Positions 42,048 to 49,899 of a stretch of 64,000 nucleotides of DNA are shown in pieces (the first letter of the stretch is position 1; each line of letters starts with the position of its first letter). The notes below the pieces were generated by a model. The model had not been told where the DNA came from. It ran no database searches and saw nothing but the letters and a program-made list of their open reading frames with translations. The translations under genes and the position numbers were made by a program. The stretch covers positions 8,109-72,108 of the forward strand of contig CAYWVO010000013.1 of assembly GCA_964461835.1 (NCBI GenBank), read 5' to 3'. This DNA is from CAYWVO01 sp964461835. Its GTDB lineage: Bacteria > Zixibacteria > MSB-5A5 > WJJR01 > JAJRUJ01.

Positions 42048-44687
42048 ATGGGCAGCATTGAGCTATCGAAAAACTACGACCCGCAGACAGCGGAGCAGCG
42101 CTGGACGCCGCTCTGGGAAGAGCGCAGCTATTTCCATGCCGACCCCACATCCGACAAACCCCGCTATTCGATAGTCATCCCGCCCCCCAACGTCACCAAC
42201 GTCCTGCATCTGGGTCACGCCCTCAATAACACCATGCAGGACATTATCATCCGGCAAAAACGCATGGCTGGATTTGAAACCGAATGGCTGCCGGGCACCG
42301 ATCATGCCGGTATCGCAACCCAAGTGGTCGTGGAGAAGGAGCTGAAAAAAGACGGCAAGGACCGGCGGGAGATTGGCCGGGAGAAGTTCCTCGAACGGGT
42401 ATGGGCCTGGAAAGAGAAGCACGGCGGGGAAATCCTGAAGCAACTCCGGGAAATGGGCTGCTCCTGTGACTGGGACCGCACCCGGTTTACGTTGGATGAC
42501 GGGTTGTCCCGAGCGGTCTGCGAGGTTTTTACGCGCCTGTACGAAAAAGGGCTGATCTACAAGGGAAAATATATCGTTAACTGGTGCCCGCGCTGCCGGA
42601 CGACCCTCTCCGATGACGAACTGGAGCGCCAGGAGGAAGACAGCCATCTTTGGTATATCAAGTACCCGTTGGAAGAGGGCGGATTTCTCACCGTGGCGAC
42701 CACTCGCCCGGAGACGATGCTGGGCGACACGGCGATTGCGGTCCATCCCGGAGATAAACGCTACCAGGACGATATCGGCAAGACCGCGATTCTGCCGCTT
42801 CTCAAACGCCGGATACCGGTGATCGCCGATGATTATATCGATCCCAGTTTTGGGACCGGCGTGCTGAAAGTCACGCCGGCGCATGATCCGAATGACTACC
42901 TCCTGGGGCAGAAGCATAAACTCGAACAGGTCGAAATCATGACTCTGGGTGCCAAGATTAACCGCTACGGCGGCCCCTACAAACGACTCGACCGCTACGA
43001 GGCGCGCAAGAAAGTTGTTGCTGACCTGGAAGATGCCGGGTTGCTGGAGAAGACCGAGCCGTACAAACTGGCGCCGGGACGCTGTTACCGTTGCCACGTC
43101 GTGATTGAACCACTGCTCTCCGAACAGTGGTTTGTGAAAATGAAAGAGCTTGCCGCACCGGCAATCGAGGCGGTGAAGTCGGGCCGGATTCGGTTCCATC
43201 CGGAACACTGGAGCAAAGTATATTTGCACTGGATGGAGAATATTCGGGACTGGTGTATTTCCCGTCAACTCTGGTGGGGGCATCGTATTCCGGTGTACAC
43301 GCACAAAGAAACCGGTGACATGATCGTCGCCCCTTCACCGCCGGATGACCCCAATTACGAGCAAGATGAGGATGTGCTCGATACGTGGTTCTCTTCCTGG
43401 TTGTGGCCGTTTTCGACATTCGGCTGGCCGGAAAATACTCCTGAACTTAAATCGTTCTATCCGACAGATTCGTTGTTTACCGCCTCGGAGATTATCTATC
43501 TCTGGGTTGCCCGGATGGTAATGGCCGGCTGTGAGTTTATGGGGGATATCCCGTTTTCCGATGTCTATATCCACGGGACGGTCCGGGACGCGAAGGGTAT
43601 CCGGATGTCTAAATCGCTGGGCAACGGGATCGACCCGCGCGACATCATCCGGGATTACGGGACGGATGCATTGCGGATGAGTCTCGTGCTGGCGGCGCCG
43701 GAAGGACAGGACCCACTCATCGGCTACAACACGTTTGAGCAGGGTCGTAATTTCGCGAATAAACTTTGGAATGCCGCCCGTCTGGTGTTGGCGAACCAGC
43801 CGGATGAACCCGTCAAAATTGATCTGGCCGCCGAAAAGAAGAATCTTCATCTCGCCGATCGTTGGATTCTGAGCCGCCTGGCTCGCGCCGTGCAAACGGT
43901 CGATGAGAACCTCGATGAATTCCGGTTTAATTCCGCCACCAAAGCGTTGTACGACTTTATTTGGGGGGACTACTGCGACTGGTATCTGGAAATGGTCAAG
44001 CCGCGGTTTTACCTGGAAGAGGATTGCGCTGAACGCCGGCAGGCCCGCGAGGTTTCACGGCTGGTTTTGCATGAAATCATTCGGCTGTTGCATCCATTCA
44101 TGCCGTTCGTGACCGAGGAATTGTGGTCATACGTGCCACAGAAAACCACAGAGCATGTGGTGGTGGGCGGCTGGCCTGAGCCGGATACACAGTGGCTGGA
44201 CGACAAACTTGAAGGATCGATGCAGCAGGTCCAGTCGGTGATTACGGCGGTCCGGGCGACGCGGGCGGAGATGAAAATTCCGCCGGGTAAGAAAATCACC
44301 ACAGTCATTCGCACCGGACATAAAAAGCTGGTGCAAAATCTCGAGACCTATGCCGAGAATGTGCGCATTCTGGCCCGATTGGACGATTTGCAGGTCGGTC
44401 CCGATCTGGCAAAACCCAGCCCGGCGGCATCGGTGGTAATCAAGGACGCGGAAATTTTTATCCCCTTGGAAGGCGTCATCGATGTCACCGCTGAGCGCGA
44501 GCGGCTGGAAAAAGAACTCAACCGGCTGACCACCCAGCAGGAGAAGGTGGCCAAGAAACTCAATAACCAGGATTTCTTGTCGCGCGCGCCGGAAGAAGTC
44601 GTGAGCAAAGAAAAGGCCAAGCGCCAGGATTTCGAGCGGATGATCAACCAGATCAACGAACATCTCGAAAAGCTGGTGGGGTGGTAG
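42048..44687 (+). CDS. valS: Valyl-tRNA synthetase
   Basis: 879 residues, cytoplasmic. Class I signature HLGH at residues 54-57 (NVLHLGHALNN), the editing CP1 insert with TVATTRPETMLGDTA and GTGVLKVTPAHDPNDY, and the KMSKS-equivalent RMSKS near residue 520 (DAKGIRMSKSLGNGIDPR). Anticodon-binding domain follows, with a C-terminal coiled coil (ERERLEKELNRLTTQQEKVA) that is the usual ValS tRNA-binding arm. ATG 42048 is set by AAGGAG at 42035-42040; the longer frame to 41964 would start upstream of the promoter's transcript. Length matches the family. Confidence 0.98.
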   Translation: MGSIELSKNYDPQTAEQRWTPLWEERSYFHADPTSDKPRYSIVIPPPNVTNVLHLGHALNNTMQDIIIRQKRMAGFETEWLPGTDHAGIATQVVVEKELKKDGKDRREIGREKFLERVWAWKEKHGGEILKQLREMGCSCDWDRTRFTLDDGLSRAVCEVFTRLYEKGLIYKGKYIVNWCPRCRTTLSDDELERQEEDSHLWYIKYPLEEGGFLTVATTRPETMLGDTAIAVHPGDKRYQDDIGKTAILPLLKRRIPVIADDYIDPSFGTGVLKVTPAHDPNDYLLGQKHKLEQVEIMTLGAKINRYGGPYKRLDRYEARKKVVADLEDAGLLEKTEPYKLAPGRCYRCHVVIEPLLSEQWFVKMKELAAPAIEAVKSGRIRFHPEHWSKVYLHWMENIRDWCISRQLWWGHRIPVYTHKETGDMIVAPSPPDDPNYEQDEDVLDTWFSSWLWPFSTFGWPENTPELKSFYPTDSLFTASEIIYLWVARMVMAGCEFMGDIPFSDVYIHGTVRDAKGIRMSKSLGNGIDPRDIIRDYGTDALRMSLVLAAPEGQDPLIGYNTFEQGRNFANKLWNAARLVLANQPDEPVKIDLAAEKKNLHLADRWILSRLARAVQTVDENLDEFRFNSATKALYDFIWGDYCDWYLEMVKPRFYLEEDCAERRQAREVSRLVLHEIIRLLHPFMPFVTEELWSYVPQKTTEHVVVGGWPEPDTQWLDDKLEGSMQQVQSVITAVRATRAEMKIPPGKKITTVIRTGHKKLVQNLETYAENVRILARLDDLQVGPDLAKPSPAASVVIKDAEIFIPLEGVIDVTAERERLEKELNRLTTQQEKVAKKLNNQDFLSRAPEEVVSKEKAKRQDFERMINQINEHLEKLVGW

Positions 44688-45023
44688 GCGCGCTTCGACA
44701 TCATCCATTGATAATCGCGTTTTTAGGAACGTAGGGGCGGGTCTCAGACCCGCCCCTACAATAATAGCATCATGTCGAAACCACGTCGTCCGCCGCGGCA
44801 GACGACTCAAGGGTTTCGACCTACGCAGGCCGAACATGTTGTTCATTGCTCGTTTTTTCCGGTTACAGTAAGCAAACCGATCAGGTCATCGTTGTTATTT
44901 ACAGCGAACTTCGGCGGTGTCCACGCGGTAGAAAGGAGCGGAGATTTCGCTTGCCGGGGAGGGGTCAGTGCGTACCTTGCCGGTTTACGGGAGGGAACCT
45001 CAAGGCATAAAGGAGTGATTGCG
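44688..45023 (+). other. 336-bp noncoding stretch with one dispersed palindrome
   Basis: No gene. It carries the palindrome at 44731-44759 directly after valS and AGGAG at 45011-45015 before the DUF4139 gene. Frames leading from 44772 into that gene lack a domain and contain the repeat edge. Confidence 0.6.
44731..44759 (+). repeat. 29-bp near-perfect palindrome, short form of the 21896 element
   Basis: GTAGGGGCGGGTCT, one C, then AGACCCGCCCCTAC: 14-bp perfect arms. The sequence is shared with the ends and the second inner stem of the element at 21896-21950. It has no T-run but may help stop valS transcription. Confidence 0.85.
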
Positions 45024-46376
45024 ATGAAATGGAAGTTTCTGTTCGTAACGACAATGATCCTGCTGTTGGCCGGGGTGTCAGCAGTTTGGGCGGACGTGGG
45101 CCTGACGGTTTACAATAACGATTTGGGCTTAGTCAAGGATACTCGCTCGCTGGAATTCGAGCAGGGAACCACGACGCTGAAATTCACCGATGTCGCCGCG
45201 GCGATCGATCCGACTTCGGTGAGTTTCTCGGTCACCGAGAGTCCCGACGCGGTACGTATCCTGGAGCAAAACTACCAGTACGATCTGGTGGGGGCGGACA
45301 AAATTTTGCAAAAGTACATTGATCGCAGCATCCAAGTTATTACCAAGGAAGACAAACTCTTTGAGGGTGTTTTGCTTTCCGCTTCCGGTGGGCTGACGTT
45401 GCAGGAAGCCGATGGCGGGATTCGAATCGTGGATCGCGAACATGTGCGTGATCTGCATTTTCCCAAGTTGCCGGAGGGGTTGATCACGCGGCCGACTCTG
45501 GTCTGGCTGCTGGATTCCGATCTGGCCGGCAGCCACGACGCAGAAGTCCGCTATCTGACCAAGAAAATAAAGTGGCATGCCGAGTATGTGGCGACCGTGA
45601 GCGCCAATGATCAGTCGTTGAATATCGGCGGCTGGGTTTCGATTGATAACCGTTCCGGTGCAACGTACGAGAATGCGAAGTTAAAACTCATCGCGGGTGA
45701 TGTGCATACAGTTGAGGAAAAGCGTCCAAGACGGTTTACTGATGCCATGGCCCTCGCTGTACCGAGGGCTGCCCCACAATTCGAAGAGAAAGAGTTTTTT
45801 GAATACCACATGTATACCTTAAGCCGACGGTCGACGGTCCGCGATAATGAGACCAAGCAAATTTCGTTGTTCGCGCCGACTGATGTCACGGCGAAGAAGA
45901 TTTATACCTTTGAAGGTGCCCGCGACAACAAGAAAGTTCGCGTGAACCTGGAGTTCGAAAATTCCGAGGAAGCCGGATTGGGGATGCCACTGCCCAAGGG
46001 TAAGATTCGGGTGATGAAAGCAGATGAGGACGGTTCGCTGGAGTTTGTCGGCGAGGATCTCATCGATCACACCCCCAAAGATGAAAAAGTCCGGGTGTAT
46101 TTGGGGAACGCTTTCGACATTGTCGGTGAACGAGTCGTCAAGGATCAGCGGTCTGTTACCAGAACGACCGGGGAAGAGGATATTGAAATCACCCTGCGAA
46201 ATCACAAGAATGACGCGGTTACTATCACGGTGATTGAACGGATCTGGGGAGACTGGAGTATCCTGAAATCCTCTCACGAATACCGAAAAAAGGACGCCAC
46301 CACTGTCGAATTTGATATTACGGTACCGGCGGATGGCGAAGAAGTGCTGACCTACACCTACCGGACGTTCCGGTAG
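45024..46376 (+). CDS. DUF4139 domain-containing exported protein
   Basis: 450 residues. Signal peptide (FVTTMILLLAGVSAVWAD). The family start is clear: LTVYNNDLGLVKDTRSLEF, FTDVAAAIDPTSVSFSV, followed by WLLDSDLAGSHDAEVRYLT and a conserved WHAEYVATVSANDQSLNIGG block. It ends with a beta region (EITLRNHKNDAVTITVIERI, WGDWSILKSSHEYRKKDATT). Function unknown; periplasmic or outer-membrane. ATG 45024 has AGGAG 8 nt upstream. It is followed by a clean terminator. Confidence 0.88.
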   Translation: MKWKFLFVTTMILLLAGVSAVWADVGLTVYNNDLGLVKDTRSLEFEQGTTTLKFTDVAAAIDPTSVSFSVTESPDAVRILEQNYQYDLVGADKILQKYIDRSIQVITKEDKLFEGVLLSASGGLTLQEADGGIRIVDREHVRDLHFPKLPEGLITRPTLVWLLDSDLAGSHDAEVRYLTKKIKWHAEYVATVSANDQSLNIGGWVSIDNRSGATYENAKLKLIAGDVHTVEEKRPRRFTDAMALAVPRAAPQFEEKEFFEYHMYTLSRRSTVRDNETKQISLFAPTDVTAKKIYTFEGARDNKKVRVNLEFENSEEAGLGMPLPKGKIRVMKADEDGSLEFVGEDLIDHTPKDEKVRVYLGNAFDIVGERVVKDQRSVTRTTGEEDIEITLRNHKNDAVTITVIERIWGDWSILKSSHEYRKKDATTVEFDITVPADGEEVLTYTYRTFR

Positions 46377-46402
46377 CACGAGGGATTATCAAAGAATACC
46401 GA

Positions 46403-46429
46403 GGGTGCGTCCGTGACGCGCCCTTTTTT
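46403..46429 (+). terminator. Rho-independent terminator after DUF4139 gene
   Basis: GGGTGCGT (46403-46410) pairs with ACGCGCCC (46416-46423; one T-G pair) across 5 nt, then six T. Confidence 0.88.
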
Positions 46430-46702
46430 ATGCCACATTATTGTGCGCTGCACGCACGGTATTTGGGCATCTTACTCGCTGCAAAAAACGCGGCCGGGGG
46501 GTCGGTTTGCAATTCATTCCCCTGTAAGGTGTTAGGAGCCAGATAATCGGGGAGAATCGGTATCGAATTTGATATGATCTCTCGCGGGTCTATGATGCCT
46601 CGTTACAAAACAGCGAGGGGAGGTGAGCTTTTCTATTGACACCGGCGGTTCGTAAGTCAACCATACCCAAAACGTTACCCATCCTTGGGGCAGGGGGGCC
46701 AT
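46430..46702 (+). other. Noncoding stretch between terminator and OM barrel gene, with weak promoter
   Basis: Nothing coding. A TTGACA at 46636-46641 with ACCATA 18 bp downstream could be a weak promoter for the gene at 46703. CAGGGGGG at 46691-46698 is its ribosome site. Confidence 0.45.
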
Positions 46703-47500
46703 ATGCGACGACTTATTACAAGCGGTGTCTTATGCTGTCTGATTTTTGGTGCAATAAACGCCAACGGACAGACGTACCGACGAGATCGACTGGAGGCAAT
46801 TGCGGTTCCGGTACGCCAGCTCATTGATCTGCCAACCGCCGGTACGTTGCCGCGGGCGACGTATGACGCAGAAATGCGGGTGTATGACGGCGGCGGCATG
46901 CTGGTTGGCACGAATATCGGGTTAACTAATTATTTACAATTGGGGCTTTCGTACGGTGCTGACGCGATCATCTCAGAGAAAGAACCCACCTGGAACCCAC
47001 GGGTTGAATTCAAGGTTAAACTCCAGTTGATTGCCGAGACAGTAAGTTTGCCGGCAGTTGCGCTTGGGTTTAGCTCAGAGGGCTATGGCAGTTGGATCGA
47101 CACCCTCGACCGGTACGAAATTAAATCACGCGGCTTTTATGGTGTTGCCTCCAAAGGTTATATCAGCGAGGACGGTCAGTTTTATACCGGGTTCCACGGT
47201 GGATTCAACTACAGCCTGGAAAATGACGTCGATGGTGACGAGACCCTCAATTTCTTTTTCGGGTTTGACGCCCAGTTCCCCAACGATGTCGGCTTTTTGG
47301 TCGAATATGACATGGCGCTGGATGATGACCGGGACACGTTGGCGCTGGGGAAGGGACGCGGGTATCTCAATGCCGGTGTGCGCTGGTTGTTTATGGATCG
47401 ATTGAAGATCGAAGTAGACCTGAAGAATTTGTTCAATAACCGCCGGGGCGTGAATTCATTCGGGCGGGAACTGCGTATAATGTATTTGGAGTTCTTTTAG
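46703..47500 (+). CDS. Outer-membrane beta-barrel protein (YjbH-like, uncharacterised)
   Basis: 265 residues. Signal peptide (LITSGVLCCLIFGAINANG). A short beta region precedes RATYDAEMRVYDGGGMLVGT and GLTNYLQLGLSYGADAII. Alternating beta strands continue (VSLPAVALGFSSEGYGSWID, FYTGFHGGFNYSLEND, NDVGFLVEYDMALDDDRDTL), ending in RELRIMYLEFF with a C-terminal Phe as in barrel proteins. Related sequences are annotated YjbH-like or DUF families without function. It is followed 24 nt later by the haem lipoprotein gene. Confidence 0.75.
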   Translation: MRRLITSGVLCCLIFGAINANGQTYRRDRLEAIAVPVRQLIDLPTAGTLPRATYDAEMRVYDGGGMLVGTNIGLTNYLQLGLSYGADAIISEKEPTWNPRVEFKVKLQLIAETVSLPAVALGFSSEGYGSWIDTLDRYEIKSRGFYGVASKGYISEDGQFYTGFHGGFNYSLENDVDGDETLNFFFGFDAQFPNDVGFLVEYDMALDDDRDTLALGKGRGYLNAGVRWLFMDRLKIEVDLKNLFNNRRGVNSFGRELRIMYLEFF

Positions 47501-47524
47501 GGTCGGCGGAAGGAGAGGATGACC

Positions 47525-48157
47525 ATGCCGAACGCGCGCGCAACCCTCTTGATCGTAATTGCCATCTTTGTCCTCAGCTTCGGGGGCTGCTATACGATTC
47601 TCAAACATCCGCCGTCCGGCCAATCCGGGCACGAGTACTCGGGGGAATATTACCGGGAAAACTGCCTCGACTGCCATCCCGATTACCAGGAGTTTCCGTA
47701 CGGTTACTACTACGGGTCGTACCCGGAGTATTACTTCGAGTACTCCCGTTGGGGGCAGTACTATGCGTATCCGTGGTGGTGGGACCACCTCTGGTACGAC
47801 AGTGAAAGCGCCGGGTACTACCACGACAATGACGACGATTACTACGGCGAGCCCGGCGTCAAGACCACGCGCACCCGCGGTGGCATGGCGCCGCCCTATT
47901 CAACCGGCGCCGGAATCATGGAAACGCCCACGTACCGCCGTGACGGCGGTGGCGGTACAACCGGTGGTCAAAAACCCGCGACCGGCGGATCGACCAAGAG
48001 TGGAGAAGAACAAACCAGCGGCGGCAAAACGAAAGTGAGTAAGTCCAAAGAGACCGATTCTTCATCGGATACCGATGCTGCGGATTCAAAGGAAAAGAGC
48101 ACCAAAAAGAGAGGGACGAAAACCAAGCGCACCCGCGGCGGTGGCGGTGGCGGATGA
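47525..48157 (+). CDS. Tyr/Trp-rich lipoprotein with a single c-type haem motif
   Basis: 210 residues. The signal ends in a lipobox (VLSFGGC). Early in the mature part CLDCH (about residues 52-56 from the start) is a c-type haem motif. Then comes a stretch of about 70 residues very rich in aromatics (about 18 Tyr plus WWWD and HLWYD), and then a Gly/Lys/Ser/Thr-rich low-complexity tail ending in KRTRGGGGGG. This layout is not one I know. ATG 47525 has AAGGAGAGG just upstream and is preferred to ATG 47519. It lies between two outer-membrane barrel genes on the same strand. Confidence 0.75.
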   Translation: MPNARATLLIVIAIFVLSFGGCYTILKHPPSGQSGHEYSGEYYRENCLDCHPDYQEFPYGYYYGSYPEYYFEYSRWGQYYAYPWWWDHLWYDSESAGYYHDNDDDYYGEPGVKTTRTRGGMAPPYSTGAGIMETPTYRRDGGGGTTGGQKPATGGSTKSGEEQTSGGKTKVSKSKETDSSSDTDAADSKEKSTKKRGTKTKRTRGGGGGG

Positions 48158-48216
48158 TTGAGTAACTGCTACGGCACATCTTGTCCCAAGATACATTGCG
48201 AAGGGAAACGTCTATC

Positions 48217-49599
48217 ATGAATGTTCGACGAGCTATTGGGTTGGTGGTCATCTTCGGCGGTTTGTTGCTGCCGATTCTGGCACAGGCCGGTGAAATTGAC
48301 GAGATTATTCTCAACCGGGAGCCGACGCTGGCTAATTTTTTTGGGGTCAATGCCCGGTCGATGGCCTTAGGCCGGACCGGTATCGCTGCGGCGAATGACG
48401 GTTCAGCCTTAATTTATAATCCCGCCGCCTTGGCCCGGATTCGCCGGCTGGAAGTAATTGGCGGTCTATCCAACTTTAAAACTGATAACACGACCGATTT
48501 CGCACCAAACCGCTACTCGGAATTGACGTCCCAAGTCAGTCGCGGTACGCGTGATTTGACAAAGACCCGGCTGAGTGCGCTCTCCGTATCGGTGCCGGTA
48601 CCCACCTATCGGGGCAGTCTGGTCTGGGCGCTGGGTGTTCACCGGGTGAAGAATTTTGATCGGGGGTTTGAATTTGAACTCCGCGATGCGGCGGCGCCGG
48701 ATGATTACGTGGTTGAGCGGCAGACTGAAACGGAGACCGGTGGCATCACCGCCTGGTCGGGTGGTGCGGCAATTGAGCTCTCGCCGCGGTTGGCGGTCGG
48801 TGGTGCGTTGCATGTCTATACCGGGACTGATGAGTATGTGGCCGATTATCGCTTCAAGGACTTTGCCATCACCGATTCAATCGTTACCGATGAGGTTACC
48901 AGTATCGAAGCGGACCACCTGGGAATTTCCGGAACAATTGGCTTGACGTATCAGCTTTCCCCGTTGGTGTCACTTGGTGCGGTCATTGAAACGCCGTCAT
49001 TCTGGGATATCGAGGAAGAGACAATCGTTGACGGAGTCACCACTTGGGACACGCTTTCGTCTGATTATCTTTGGGAGGAAACATACAGCGAGACTGATTT
49101 TGCCGAATACCAGCTCCGTCATCCATTCTCATTTGGTATGGGGATTGAGTTTATTCAGAATCAGTTGATCCTGACCGGGGATATCAAGTACACTGATTGG
49201 TCGCAATTTGAATACACCGATTGGCCGTCGACCGCGGAGGCGGAAGTGTTTTACCGCAATTTGAATTCGCTGGCGCAGGAACACTTTACCGAGGTACTGG
49301 CAGTGGGCGTCGGCGCCGAATATGTGTTTCCGGAACACGGGGTGAGTCTGCGGGCCGGGGGCTATCTGGATCCGTTACCGTTCCCGGATGAATACATCGA
49401 GCGTGACCGCCGCTATTTCACTTTTGGCGCCGGTTTTCTGGTTGATCGGGTGATGACCATTGATGTCGGCGTGGGTCTCGGCGGGTACAGTATCAATTAT
49501 CTCGATAAGCAACCGCCCGGATCGGACATTATGCCTCGCCCATACACTGAGGAGTATGATGAGCGCCGGGTGTATTTGACCCTCGCCTATCGGATGTAG
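48217..49599 (+). CDS. FadL/OmpP1-like outer-membrane protein
   Basis: 460 residues. Signal peptide (IGLVVIFGGLLLPILAQAG). The N-terminal conserved block (NFFGVNARSMALGRTGIAAA, SALIYNPAALARI) matches the FadL/OmpP1 and PorV/PorQ-like barrel superfamily. Beta strands follow through the chain (for example FGMGIEFIQNQLILTGDIKY), ending in RRVYLTLAYRM. It may transport hydrophobic molecules or be a PorV-like barrel; this is undecided. ATG 48217 has GAAGGGAAA upstream. A very strong terminator follows, so it ends the barrel/lipoprotein operon. Confidence 0.82.
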   Translation: MNVRRAIGLVVIFGGLLLPILAQAGEIDEIILNREPTLANFFGVNARSMALGRTGIAAANDGSALIYNPAALARIRRLEVIGGLSNFKTDNTTDFAPNRYSELTSQVSRGTRDLTKTRLSALSVSVPVPTYRGSLVWALGVHRVKNFDRGFEFELRDAAAPDDYVVERQTETETGGITAWSGGAAIELSPRLAVGGALHVYTGTDEYVADYRFKDFAITDSIVTDEVTSIEADHLGISGTIGLTYQLSPLVSLGAVIETPSFWDIEEETIVDGVTTWDTLSSDYLWEETYSETDFAEYQLRHPFSFGMGIEFIQNQLILTGDIKYTDWSQFEYTDWPSTAEAEVFYRNLNSLAQEHFTEVLAVGVGAEYVFPEHGVSLRAGGYLDPLPFPDEYIERDRRYFTFGAGFLVDRVMTIDVGVGLGGYSINYLDKQPPGSDIMPRPYTEEYDERRVYLTLAYRM

Positions 49600-49623
49600 G
49601 GCAGGATTGAAGTGGAAATGAGA

Positions 49624-49653
49624 ACCGGCCGCGAGAACGCGGCCGGTTTTTTT
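49624..49653 (+). terminator. Strong Rho-independent terminator after the FadL-like gene
   Basis: ACCGGCCGCG (49624-49633) pairs perfectly with CGCGGCCGGT (49638-49647) across AGAA, then seven T. Confidence 0.95.
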
Positions 49654-49899
49654 GTGCAGCCCAGCCGGTAAATTGATCGCCGGTAATCGTGACAATGTTT
49701 TCAACTGGTTGTCAAAATCATAGTATTCGAATAAGAATATAAAAGGTTAATACGTTAAAATTCAGATAGTTATGCCGCCGCGGCAAATGGGGAGCTGATT
49801 GCTATTAATTTCACAATTGCATATTTTGGGTGATTCAAATGAGGCTTTCTAAAGCCTCACGTAGTTCGGGGAGAGCGGAAAAGATAACAGAGGGCAGAC
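49654..49899 (+). other. AT-rich noncoding stretch upstream of the large cytochrome
   Basis: No gene. AT-rich from about 49690 to 49850 compared with its surroundings, as expected of a promoter region, but no clear -35/-10 pair was picked. A GAGGGC-type site precedes the ATG at 49900. Confidence 0.5.

Noticed and set aside
42063..43304. 413-residue minus-strand reading frame inside valS
   Set aside because: Antisense to a canonical valyl-tRNA synthetase; composition typical of a shadow frame.
44772..45023. Longer start for the DUF4139 protein
   Set aside because: The added 84 residues begin at the repeat edge and lie before the AGGAG and signal peptide at 45024.
49699..49718. FNR-like site upstream of the large cytochrome (TTTTCAACTGGTTGTCAAAA)
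   Set aside because: Only one half resembles TTGAC; the dyad is not symmetrical and the spacing is wrong.
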